From NCBI RefSeq assembly GCF_003004665.1, contig NZ_MUHY01000001.1, positions 780,907-844,906 of the forward strand: a DNA stretch of 64,000 bases, given 5' to 3'. Below the pieces are notes generated by a model, which worked only from the letters and a program-made list of their open reading frames with translations, did no database searches and was not told the origin of the DNA. Of this stretch, positions 20,684 through 29,327 are shown in pieces; the stretch's first letter is position 1, and each line of letters starts with the position of its first letter. Made by a program: the position numbers and the translations under genes. The stretch is from Candidatus Pandoraea novymonadis. GTDB lineage: Bacteria; Pseudomonadota; Gammaproteobacteria; Burkholderiales; Burkholderiaceae.

Positions 20684-21102
20684 AAACCTCTCAACTGTAC
20701 CAAGAATCTCGAATTTTCACTATCATCTGATGAGTCGGAAATTTCTTCAGGCTTGCTAACAAGGCTCTTCAGCAAAAACCAAACTCACTTCATACAAACT
20801 CACTTCATATTTAACAAGATTTTTAAATAAATCACCATTTTAAGAGCTTCAAATTTTTCCTAACAACAGAATGATCTATCAAAAATAGCAGCCTTCCTTC
20901 CGGAAGGCTGCTAAATAAAGCAACGTTTTTAGCGAAATTTTACCGATCCTCAAGATCAAAACTATAAAAAACATCTATTCAGATGGACCAAAAAAAGTCT
21001 AAATGGATTCCACCGGTACACGAGTGTGGAAAATTCGTATATACCTCAATTTAGACTTATCTCAAAATACATAAAGTGAACTAACATTGGGGATAACCTA
21101 AT
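20684..21102. other. Convergent spacer between rsmI and rlpA
   Basis: About 420 bp between converging genes. The only structure I recognise is the strong hairpin at 20887-20912, listed separately. Confidence 0.6.
20887..20912 (-). terminator. Strong hairpin terminator, probably for rlpA
   Basis: A perfect 11-bp stem, AGCAGCCTTCC with GGAAGGCTGCT, around a four-base loop. On the minus strand the stem is followed by TATTTTTG, the expected U tract, so it most likely ends rlpA transcripts about 190 bp after that stop. On the plus strand no T run follows at once, though a T5 run lies further on at 20926-20930. Confidence 0.7.
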
Positions 21103-21711
21103 TTAGGTTTTATCGCTTCCGCCAGTCAACGGATTAAGGGATCTAACTTGTTTGCGAGACAAAGGGCGGACTTCAACCTTCGCTTTGCCCTGTTTGATAA
21201 AACCCAGTTGCTTGGCAGCGCCATAAGAGACATCGATGATCCGTCCCTTAATAAAGGGACCTCGATCATTAATTTTTACAACAAGACGCTTATTGTTCGT
21301 CACATTACGAATCAAAGCGAAACTGCCAAGTGGCAAGGTAAGATGTGCTGCCGTTAGCTCATTCATGTCAAACGTTTCGCCCGCAGCTGTAGGGCGGCCA
21401 TGGAAATATTCGCCATACCACGACGCTGTGCCAGTCTGAGTAAATATATCACCACCAGCACACAAAGGTACTTCCCCAACTGGCCTTGGCACATTCCCAT
21501 TCTCAAGGGAGAATCCCTCGACACTCCCCCGTATACTGCCTGGCCAGTGCAAATCAAAACTTGCTGCCGGAGTTGCATTTTCCTCTGGCAAATGAATCAA
21601 CGTTTTTCCTGGTACTCTCAGGGCGAATACCAGCGGAACTACACAGGCAGATACCAACCACACAGCAACACCCGCCACCACAAACTTTGTGAACCTATCA
21701 TGTACTTGCAT
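21103..21711 (-). CDS. rlpA: RlpA-like septal ring lytic transglycosylase
   Basis: A 202-residue envelope protein. The N-terminal hydrophobic segment ends in LVSAC, a plausible lipobox near residue 22, so it is probably an outer-membrane lipoprotein. The double-psi beta-barrel domain (about 92-185) contains TASWYGEYFHGRPTAAGETF and VKINDRGPF, with the His and Asp of the catalytic site. Characterised relatives cleave naked peptidoglycan glycan strands at the septum. No C-terminal SPOR domain is present, so septal targeting may differ. Confidence 0.85.
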   Translation of the reverse strand: MQVHDRFTKFVVAGVAVWLVSACVVPLVFALRVPGKTLIHLPEENATPAASFDLHWPGSIRGSVEGFSLENGNVPRPVGEVPLCAGGDIFTQTGTASWYGEYFHGRPTAAGETFDMNELTAAHLTLPLGSFALIRNVTNNKRLVVKINDRGPFIKGRIIDVSYGAAKQLGFIKQGKAKVEVRPLSRKQVRSLNPLTGGSDKT

Positions 21712-21886
21712 AAGGAGTTATTCTACCATGACGTTAGACTTTTTATGTTTTCACTGCATACCTCTTTCAAAAAGAAGAAGATTCTTGATTTTCAAATACA
21801 AATACGTCGTATTCAAAATTTAAAAAGCACGATGTCAACAAAAATCAATATCTGAGAAAATTTACAATAAAAGGACTCGCAATCCC

Positions 21887-22582
21887 ATGAATGTCACTCT
21901 AATTCCAGTAACGCCGTTCCAACAAAACTGTACAGTGTTGTGCTGCAATACCACAAAGCGGGCAGCGGTCATTGATCCCGGTGGAGATATTGAGCGGATT
22001 GTTAGCGAGATTGAGCACCAGGGTGTCGCACTCGAAAAGATTTTTCTTACTCATGGACACTTAGATCATTGCGGTGCAGCCGGTAAACTGGCACAGTACA
22101 TGTCAGTGCCTATTGAAGGTCCTCACATCGACGATGCCTTCTTGATTAACCAACTCCTCACCCAAAGTGCGCGTTTCGGATTTTCAAAAACACAACTTTT
22201 CACTCCCGACCGATGGCTAAAGGATGGCGATACCGTAGCATTTGGCAACGTGACTTTGGATGTTCTCCATTGTCCTGGACACACTCCAGGACACATCGTT
22301 TTCTTCTCAGACAACAAAAGGCTTGCTTCCGTCGGCGATGTTCTTTTCGCGGGCTCTATCGGCCGTACCGACTTTCCGAAAAGTAATTATGTCGATTTAA
22401 TTAAGTCAATTCGCACCAAACTCTGGCCGTTAGGTGACGACGTTACTTTCATTCCAGGCCACGGCCCAATGTCTACTTTTGGTCAAGAACGACAAACCAA
22501 CCCGTACGTAGCGGACACCGTGCTCACATCAAATGATTCATCCATGGCCGTTCAAAAAATTATCTCTCAACATTCATATTGA
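21887..22582 (+). CDS. Metallo-beta-lactamase-fold hydrolase (glyoxalase II-like)
   Basis: A 231-residue cytosolic hydrolase with the zinc motif THGHLDH, further ligands in HCPGHTPGHIVFF and the Asp in SVGDVLFAGSIGRTDFP, and the closing FIPGHGPMSTFGQER. This is the small single-domain group typified by E. coli YcbL (GloB2), which can hydrolyse S-lactoylglutathione. It is slightly longer than usual owing to its C-terminal tail. Substrate not proven. Confidence 0.9.
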   Translation: MNVTLIPVTPFQQNCTVLCCNTTKRAAVIDPGGDIERIVSEIEHQGVALEKIFLTHGHLDHCGAAGKLAQYMSVPIEGPHIDDAFLINQLLTQSARFGFSKTQLFTPDRWLKDGDTVAFGNVTLDVLHCPGHTPGHIVFFSDNKRLASVGDVLFAGSIGRTDFPKSNYVDLIKSIRTKLWPLGDDVTFIPGHGPMSTFGQERQTNPYVADTVLTSNDSSMAVQKIISQHSY

Positions 22583-23044
22583 ACCCAACCATATTTCAAA
22601 TAAGCTTCAGCTCGAGTGGTGGCATAAAAGGTTGAGACATTCCCCTATGCATCCAGTATGAAAATTAACCAAGTTGATCAGTTTGATTCATCGAAGGATA
22701 AAGAGGCAAAGTATTCATGTATGCTCATCACTATTCCACGATAACCACTATTGCTATGAAAAGCATATAGCGCCTGGATTTTATAGTCTTACAAAGACTA
22801 ACACCAGCTGCATCAATCTCTTGATGTAATCTAGTGATGTAGCTACTTATGCTCAGAACTCCTTACTAATACAGCAATAAAATGTGCGCAATTACAGCAC
22901 CAAAAATGCTTTAAAAACGTTAACCAATTGACGAATAGAAGGTAATTCTTCCACTCAATCCATTAATTTTTTAGAGCAGATCCCGCACCTCCCATCATGG
23001 GACGTAGTGTAGAATAAGCGATTGTCTCAACTCAAATTAACACC
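22583..23044. other. Non-coding spacer
   Basis: About 460 bp upstream of hemE. It holds a short perfect hairpin (TAGTCTT / AAGACTA, 22784-22800) and no gene I recognise. Confidence 0.55.
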
Positions 23045-24115
23045 GTGTCCCAAGCCCTGAAAAACGATACTTTCTTACGCGCATTAATGCGCCAGCCAAC
23101 CGAGTACACGCCAATTTGGCTAATGCGTCAGGCGGGCCGTTATCTAACGGAATACAAGTCCACGCGTGCCCGTGCTGGCAGTTTTCTCGCCCTCGCCAAA
23201 AACCCGACGTTTGCAACAGAGGTCACGCTGCAACCTTTAGCCCGATTTCCACTCGATGCCGCAATTCTGTTTTCTGACATCCTAACAATTCCGGACGCCA
23301 TGGGACTCGGTCTATCATTCGAAGCCGGAGAAGGACCCCGGTTTTCGAACCCGTTACGCGATGAAGCAGATATTCTCAAGCTCACCACTCCAGACCTAAA
23401 CAAACTCCGTTACGTCTTCGATGCCGTCTCGGAAATCCGGAAAGCGCTCGAAGGCCGTGTACCACTTATCGGCTTTTCTGGCAGTCCATGGACGCTCGCT
23501 TGTTACATGGTCGAAGGAGCAGGCTCGACAGACTTGCGCACCGTCAAGACCATGGTGTACAAGCGGCCAGATCTCATGATGCACATCCTCGAAACGAATG
23601 CCCAAGCTGTCGGTGCATACCTAAATGCACAAATCGAAGCAGGCGCACAAACCGTTATGGTGTTCGATACATGGGGTGGCGCATTGGCCGATGGCATCTA
23701 CCAACGTTTCTCCCTAAATTACATGCAAAAAGCGTTATCGAATGTGCATCGAGAATGGGAGGGTATACGCATACCGCATATCGTCTTCACAAAAGGTGGA
23801 GGGCAATGGCTTGAAGATATCGCACAGACAGGACCAGATGCCATCGGACTCGACTGGACAATTAACCTAGCTAATGCACGTCAACAAGTTGGCGACCGTT
23901 GTGCATTGCAAGGAAATTTCGATCCAACCGCCATGTTAGCACCCCCAGAAGCCATTCGTGCTGAAGCACGTCGGTTGCTTAATGCTTACGGTAATGCGCC
24001 CGGCCATGTATTCAATCTCGGTCACGGTATTTCTCAATTTACACCACCAGAAAATGTCGTCGCGTTAGTCGACGAAGTTCATTCATTTAGCCGAAAACTT
24101 CGCCAAACACTCTGA
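23045..24115 (+). CDS. hemE: Uroporphyrinogen III decarboxylase
   Basis: Converts uroporphyrinogen III to coproporphyrinogen III in haem synthesis (cytosolic dimer). It has 356 residues with a GTG start ([21 protein letters not shown]), which matches the usual N-terminus. Conserved parts: [23 protein letters not shown] with the catalytic Asp, [20 protein letters not shown] and FNLGHGI. Intact. The product is needed for the cytochrome in this window. priA lies downstream across an unusually structured spacer. Confidence 0.95.
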   Translation: MSQALKNDTFLRALMRQPTEYTPIWLMRQAGRYLTEYKSTRARAGSFLALAKNPTFATEVTLQPLARFPLDAAILFSDILTIPDAMGLGLSFEAGEGPRFSNPLRDEADILKLTTPDLNKLRYVFDAVSEIRKALEGRVPLIGFSGSPWTLACYMVEGAGSTDLRTVKTMVYKRPDLMMHILETNAQAVGAYLNAQIEAGAQTVMVFDTWGGALADGIYQRFSLNYMQKALSNVHREWEGIRIPHIVFTKGGGQWLEDIAQTGPDAIGLDWTINLANARQQVGDRCALQGNFDPTAMLAPPEAIRAEARRLLNAYGNAPGHVFNLGHGISQFTPPENVVALVDEVHSFSRKLRQTL

Positions 24116-24137
24116 ATACCTTCCGAAAAAATTTCTA

Positions 24138-24175
24138 CGACGATACACAACGGCCAGCCGTATCCTGTATCGTCG
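24138..24175. repeat. Inverted repeat (hairpin) after hemE
   Basis: CGACGATACA (24138-24147) pairs perfectly with TGTATCGTCG (24166-24175). An inner ACGGC/GCCGT stem may extend it. It begins 22 bases after the hemE stop, as a terminator would, but no T run follows on either strand. Confidence 0.6.
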
Positions 24176-24259
24176 AGCACTCAAAAATACCCTTTGAAAT
24201 TTTGAAATTCAGCAAAAAATCAGACAGTCACATAAAAATTCACGATAAAAATCATCCAC

Positions 24260-24268
24260 TTATTCACA
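24260..24268 (+). promoter_or_regulatory. DnaA box (TTATTCACA)
   Basis: Exact match to the TTWTNCACA consensus for DnaA binding, in the hemE-priA spacer. Confidence 0.45.
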
Positions 24269-24436
24269 AATTTCCATTAAGCCCAGCTTATGTTATCGAA
24301 GGGCATCATTTTTTCAAAAAAAATACAAAACCCATTGATAAAAAAGGATTTTATTGATAAAGACGCAAAGTACATGAAACGTGTGTTCCCGATGTAAATA
24401 GGCTCAATAGAAAATTTCAATAAGTTCTTAACATAG

Positions 24437-24445
24437 TTATCCACA
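24437..24445 (+). promoter_or_regulatory. DnaA box (TTATCCACA, strongest consensus)
   Basis: Exact match to the high-affinity DnaA box, 78 bases before the priA start, in the same orientation as the box at 24260. Confidence 0.5.
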
Positions 24446-24514
24446 GGTTTTGGCTGCTGTCGGGAAAACCAACTGAAATTCGGTTTCACCAATACTTTCA
24501 GGAATTTTTTAATT

Positions 24515-26956
24515 TTGGATCGTACTGCCTCCCATAACCTCGACACAACTCTCACCTCCCAGAGCACCAACCATCTATCACCAGTTCTTGGTAGGGTACG
24601 AATCGTTCGTGTCGCTCTCGACACACCGCTTCCAACCTTGTTCGACTATCGAACCGAACAATCTGTCACACCCGGACAATTGGTGCAAGTACCCTTCAGA
24701 CGTCGCCAAATAGTTGGCATTGCCTGGGAATTAGCACAAAAAAGTAAAGTTAAACCAGATAGGCTACGCGCCATCAGTACCGTCTTAGTAGAAATGCCGG
24801 CGCTCAGTGAAGAATGGCGGAATCTTATCGCATTTGCTGCCAACTACTATCACCGTGGCATTGGCGAAGTAGCTTTACAAGCTTTACCTGGTCATCTGCG
24901 TACCCCCACGCGGTGGGCACGCCTCTTCTCATTGAGTAGTATCCAGTGCTATAGACTAGTAGAAGGAGCTGCTGTCTCGCTACGCGACAACGTTCCTATC
25001 CGGTTGCGAGCTCAACGTCGGCTAGCAATGGAACTCATCGAATCCGGGGTGCTCGATGCCCAAAAAGCTCGTACACTTTGCTCAAAGGCGTCAGAAGTTA
25101 TCAAGCAATGGGTCGCCGGCGGCTGGGTGACAATTGAAACTGTCACCTTAAATTCCGCCGAATCGACATTCAATGTCCTGAACTCCAGCACAAACAATGA
25201 TTACGCAAAACATATCGCGCAAATCAAGGTTGCCAATATATATAAAGATGCCAGCCTCACTGCTGACGTCAAAAGCACATCAAGTAGTTCTGATGAGAAA
25301 ACGTTGACCGTTTGCCAAGCTCATGCCGTCTCCACCATTGCGAAAGCAATCGATACGCGGCTAGAAAATTCACCATTCACCCCTTTCATACTTCATGGTG
25401 TAACAGGCAGTGGCAAAACAGAAGTATATCTACGAACCGTCGCCAAAGTTCTGCAGGAGCACAAAGCACAGGTACTCATCCTAGTACCAGAAATCAACCT
25501 CACCCCTCAGCTTGAATGCGTGTTTCGTGCACGTTTCCCGAGGGAAGTTCTTGTCATACTCCATAGTGCCCTGGCAGAAGGAGATCGTGCTCAGAATTGG
25601 CTCTCTGCCCATCGGGGCAAGGCTCGCATCGTCCTAGGTACTCGCCTATCGGTTCTCGCATCCATGCCGTATCTGCGCTTAATTATCGTCGATGAAGAAC
25701 ATGATCCGTCATACAAACAGCAAGAAGGTTTGCGCTACTCTGCACGTGATTTAGCTATCTGGCGTGGTAGTCACTTGAAAGTACCTGTGATACTTGGCTC
25801 GGCCACTCCCTCACTCGATAGCTGGAAGCATGCGAAAAAAGGCCGCTATATTTGCATGACAATGCCTGAACGCGGGTCACCTGACGCAGTATTACCAACC
25901 GTATCACTGATCGATCTGGAGATCGAAAAAAAACGTCAGCGCATCGTCGTTCAAGAGGGCCTCTCTCAACAGTTGCTCGACGCCGTACGTGATCGCCTCA
26001 AATGTGGTGAACAAAGCCTACTGTATCTGAATCGTCGTGGCTACGCGCCTGTACTCGCATGCGATGCTTGCGGCTGGGTAAACGATTGTTCCAGATGCAG
26101 TGCTCATCTAGTACTGCACAAGCTTGAACGATGCTTGCGTTGTCACCATTGTGGCATAGAATCACGAATTCCGAATACTTGTCCAAATTGTGGCAATCTG
26201 GACCTCGCACCACTCGGACGAGGTACTCAGAGAATCGAAGAGGCTCTTTCGAAGCATTTCCCAAATGCGCGCTTGGCACGTATCGATGCGGATAGCACAC
26301 GACGAAAAGGAAGTGCACAGGGACTCTTTGAGAAGGTGCACGCAGGGCACGTGGATATCCTCATTGGTACACAGATGATCACAAAAGGTCACGATTTCCG
26401 AAACGTTACCCTCGTTGGAGTACTTAATGCCGATGCAGCACTTTTCTCACATGACTTCCGCGCTGCAGAACGACTTTTCGCCCAACTAATGCAAGTGGCT
26501 GGGCGCGCTGGCAGGGCTGCCCGTGCTGATAGCCCTGGTGACGTGTTAATTCAAACACGCTATGCTGATCACCCTCTGTTTAATGCATTAATACGTCACG
26601 ATTACGAGGGTTTTGCGAACCAACAGCTAGAAGAGCGTCGCCAAGCATCTCTACCACCTTACACCCACCAAGCACTCCTTCGAGCCGAAAGTAAAAAACT
26701 CGCACAGGCGATGGATTTCCTTAAAATTGCTCGTACAATGGCTAAAATCTCAGAACTAGCCGATCCACTCCTATCACTCTGGGATCCTGTACCGATGTCA
26801 ATGGTTCGCATTTCTGGCATCGAACGGGCACAATTGGTGATTGAAAGTCCCTCGCGCACGGCACTGCAAAGTTTCTTAAGTGTATGGATAGTAAAGTTGC
26901 GCTCTCTTCGTTCTCCAGTTCGATGGCATATCGAAGTGGATCCGCTGGAAATTTAG
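24515..26956 (+). CDS. priA: Primosomal replication-restart helicase PriA
   Basis: 3'-5' helicase that reloads the replisome at stalled forks. It has 813 residues from a TTG at 24515, the only usual start codon between the upstream in-frame stop and the conserved N-terminus (IVRVALDTPLPTLFDYR). The helicase core has Walker A GVTGSGKTEVY and DEEH in IIVDEEHDPSYKQQEG. The zinc region holds eight cysteines (CDAC, CSRC, CLRCHHC, CPNC). Residues about 205-265, Ser/Thr/Asn-rich, look like a lineage-specific insert that makes the protein longer than the usual ~730-760. DnaA boxes lie upstream. Confidence 0.92.
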   Translation: MDRTASHNLDTTLTSQSTNHLSPVLGRVRIVRVALDTPLPTLFDYRTEQSVTPGQLVQVPFRRRQIVGIAWELAQKSKVKPDRLRAISTVLVEMPALSEEWRNLIAFAANYYHRGIGEVALQALPGHLRTPTRWARLFSLSSIQCYRLVEGAAVSLRDNVPIRLRAQRRLAMELIESGVLDAQKARTLCSKASEVIKQWVAGGWVTIETVTLNSAESTFNVLNSSTNNDYAKHIAQIKVANIYKDASLTADVKSTSSSSDEKTLTVCQAHAVSTIAKAIDTRLENSPFTPFILHGVTGSGKTEVYLRTVAKVLQEHKAQVLILVPEINLTPQLECVFRARFPREVLVILHSALAEGDRAQNWLSAHRGKARIVLGTRLSVLASMPYLRLIIVDEEHDPSYKQQEGLRYSARDLAIWRGSHLKVPVILGSATPSLDSWKHAKKGRYICMTMPERGSPDAVLPTVSLIDLEIEKKRQRIVVQEGLSQQLLDAVRDRLKCGEQSLLYLNRRGYAPVLACDACGWVNDCSRCSAHLVLHKLERCLRCHHCGIESRIPNTCPNCGNLDLAPLGRGTQRIEEALSKHFPNARLARIDADSTRRKGSAQGLFEKVHAGHVDILIGTQMITKGHDFRNVTLVGVLNADAALFSHDFRAAERLFAQLMQVAGRAGRAARADSPGDVLIQTRYADHPLFNALIRHDYEGFANQQLEERRQASLPPYTHQALLRAESKKLAQAMDFLKIARTMAKISELADPLLSLWDPVPMSMVRISGIERAQLVIESPSRTALQSFLSVWIVKLRSLRSPVRWHIEVDPLEI

Positions 26957-27213
26957 CCATGCGCAAAGTATAAAGCGTAAAAAGACACAGATACTTACCA
27001 AAAGATACCGTTTATCTCCTCCCTGTTAGTAGCATTTAATGGATTTAAAGTAGGACACACATCTCGAAATTACATCTCATCAATCAAAACACACACAATG
27101 ATGGCTGGTGGGAATAGATACCTTGGCAAACTTCATCGACACTATCAACAAAAAATTGATTCATCCTGTCGATGCGCTATTGATTCACAAAGACATTGAC
27201 ACATCAGTCGTTT

Positions 27214-28605
27214 TTAGCACTCCACAATATTCACAGCCAAACCGCCTCGGGCTGTTTCCTTGTACTTCATCTTCATATCAGCGCCTGTCTCACGCATCGT
27301 CTTAATCACAGTATCAAGAGATACATAGTGCGAACCATCACCGCGCAAAGCTATTCGCGATGCATTCACCGCCTTCACAGACGCCATTGCGTTACGCTCA
27401 ATACAAGGAATTTGTACCAATCCTCCAACAGGATCACATGTCAAACCCAAGTTATGCTCCATGCCAATTTCAGCAGCGTTCTCAACCTGATTCACCGTAC
27501 CACCTAGAACCGCTGCTAAACCACCGGCTGCCATAGAACACGCTACCCCAACTTCTCCCTGACAACCCACTTCCGCTCCCGAAATTGAGGCATTACATTT
27601 GTAAAGGATGCCTATAGCACCCGCTGTGAGCAAAAAATCGATAATACCACCTTCATTTGCACCAGGCACAAAGCGATCATAGTAATGCAAAACCGATGGG
27701 ATGATGCCCGCAGCTCCATTTGTCGGGGCCGTTACGACGCGCCCACCTGCCGCATTTTCTTCATTGACGGCGATTGCATAGAGATTCACCCAATCCATGA
27801 TAGATAATGGATCAGACAACGTCCGTTCAGCGCGTTGTGTTAATTGACAATACATGCGAGGAGCACGACGACGGACATGCAATGGACCAGGTAACTCGCC
27901 ATTCGCCTCACGGTTATCAATACCACAGCCTCGGGATACGCTCGACTGCATTACATCCCAAATTCGCAGTAAACCGCTGCGAATGTCTTCATCGCTACGC
28001 CAGACTCGTTCGTTTTCCAACATCAATTGAGAAATACTTTTATCAAATTCATGGCACATCGCTACTAACTCTCGCCCTGTTCTAAAAGGATACGGCAATT
28101 GATCATGTGCCGTTAGCACCTGAGTATTCGCAGCATCGACGGTAACAACAAAGCCACCGCCAACCGAAAGATAGCGACCTTCGCGAAGCAACTCACCACT
28201 GGGATCAAAAGCGTAAAACTTCATGCCATTCGGATGTTCAGCCATAGCCTCACGACGGTAGAAAACCATGTGTTCCTTTTCAATATATGAGACCATGTGC
28301 TTACCAAGCAGATTGAGCATTTTTTCCTTCCGTACTTGCTCGAGCCGTACGCCAATAGTAACTGGATCCACGGTATCAGGAGCTTCACCCATGAGGCCTA
28401 ACAAAATACCCTTGTCAGTCCCATGACCTTTACCTGTAGCACCAAGCGATCCATAAAGCTCTGCGCGGACGCTCGCTACTTTCGGCAAAAAACCGTCCCG
28501 ATCCAAGCCTTGTACAAACAACATCGCGGCTCGCATGGGGCCAACAGTGTGTGAACTCGATGGGCCAATGCCTATCTTGAAAAGATCGAATACTGAGACC
28601 GCCAT
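27214..28605 (-). CDS. sdaA: L-serine ammonia-lyase (4Fe-4S, single chain)
   Basis: Deaminates L-serine to pyruvate and ammonia. It has 463 residues from the ATG at 28605 ([20 protein letters not shown]); another ATG immediately precedes it, and the open frame extends upstream without likeness. The alpha domain signature [14 protein letters not shown] is near the start. Iron-sulfur cysteines are visible in [17 protein letters not shown] and LTCDPVGG. Intact. Pyruvate from this step may feed the same pool as CstA uptake and malic enzyme. Confidence 0.95.
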   Translation of the reverse strand: MAVSVFDLFKIGIGPSSSHTVGPMRAAMLFVQGLDRDGFLPKVASVRAELYGSLGATGKGHGTDKGILLGLMGEAPDTVDPVTIGVRLEQVRKEKMLNLLGKHMVSYIEKEHMVFYRREAMAEHPNGMKFYAFDPSGELLREGRYLSVGGGFVVTVDAANTQVLTAHDQLPYPFRTGRELVAMCHEFDKSISQLMLENERVWRSDEDIRSGLLRIWDVMQSSVSRGCGIDNREANGELPGPLHVRRRAPRMYCQLTQRAERTLSDPLSIMDWVNLYAIAVNEENAAGGRVVTAPTNGAAGIIPSVLHYYDRFVPGANEGGIIDFLLTAGAIGILYKCNASISGAEVGCQGEVGVACSMAAGGLAAVLGGTVNQVENAAEIGMEHNLGLTCDPVGGLVQIPCIERNAMASVKAVNASRIALRGDGSHYVSLDTVIKTMRETGADMKMKYKETARGGLAVNIVEC

Positions 28606-29327
28606 CATTAATTTCCAAAATTTTCTAGTGAGAATTGGACCGCACACAGACATAATCATGTGTACTCTGAACTCTGAAGGACAACCTACACAATAAAAAG
28701 TTATGAAGCCAAGGCTAGAACAACATTGTAATTGAACCAAAACACTTGTGATAATGTGAAAAAATCCATCTAAAATTACTCAGCAATATTCAGAAAAAAA
28801 AGATATTGCTTTGGCCATAAACAACACAGGAGTCAATCGGGAGGTCATAAAAATTGAAGCTCATCAAACGAGTAGTTCCTTCTTCAACGAAAACACTGGG
28901 AATTTTCTTCAATAAAAAATTCAGAATACACTCGCGTAACGCAAAAAACATTACAGCAATCCCAAAGAACCATATAGGCCTACTTAGTCATCAACCCCGC
29001 CATCATTCTGGCGCATATAGCTCATCAAATCACAAAAGTGATAAAAGCGCTAGCAGCCCATTCGAATCATGAGCAAAAGAACACGACTCACCAGGTGTAT
29101 TGAGAACGATAAACAAAAAGCGCTCAGTATTCCATTTAGGGTACGATGACTTTTCCAATATATCATAGGAAAGTCACGCAACAACATTAGCCTTTTATCC
29201 CCATAAAAATTTAAAAACAAAAGATGTCTAGCATACGCCTACGACATCTTTTCCAACCTAAAGGGCAACGATGCACTTGCATTCGCTACATTGCCTCCTC
29301 CAGTCGCTTCACCGATTGCCTTTCATT
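28606..29327. other. Divergent spacer sdaA-rep with two hairpins
   Basis: About 720 bp with no recognisable gene. Two hairpins stand out near the rep start: TGACTTTTCC/GGAAAGTCA (29147-29156 with 29168-29176, one bulge) and AAAAGATGTC/GACATCTTTT (29219-29228 with 29243-29252). Confidence 0.55.
29219..29252. repeat. Inverted repeat in the rep leader region
   Basis: A perfect 10-bp stem with a 14-base loop, ending TTTT on the plus strand and running into TTTTGTTTTTAAATTTTT on the minus strand. It looks like a terminator, yet no gene I recognise ends here on either strand. Confidence 0.55.

Larger units (their letters stand above)
24116..24514. other. AT-rich hemE-priA spacer with DnaA boxes and a hairpin
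   Basis: About 400 bp. It contains a 10-bp-stem hairpin just after hemE, a TTATTCACA box, a very A+T-rich tract (about 24270-24420) and a TTATCCACA box, all on the plus strand in this order, then a possible GGA ribosome site before the TTG of priA. Confidence 0.6.

Noticed and set aside
20887..20912. On the minus strand the hairpin contains CCGGAAGGAAG, resembling the signal recognition particle RNA tip.
   Set aside because: The conserved flanking sequence of 4.5S RNA (GGTCAGG before, GCAGCC pairing after) is absent and the stem is perfectly regular, so a terminator explains it better.
28606..28900. A glycine riboswitch upstream of sdaA.
   Set aside because: The characteristic aptamer sequences were not found in the sdaA leader.
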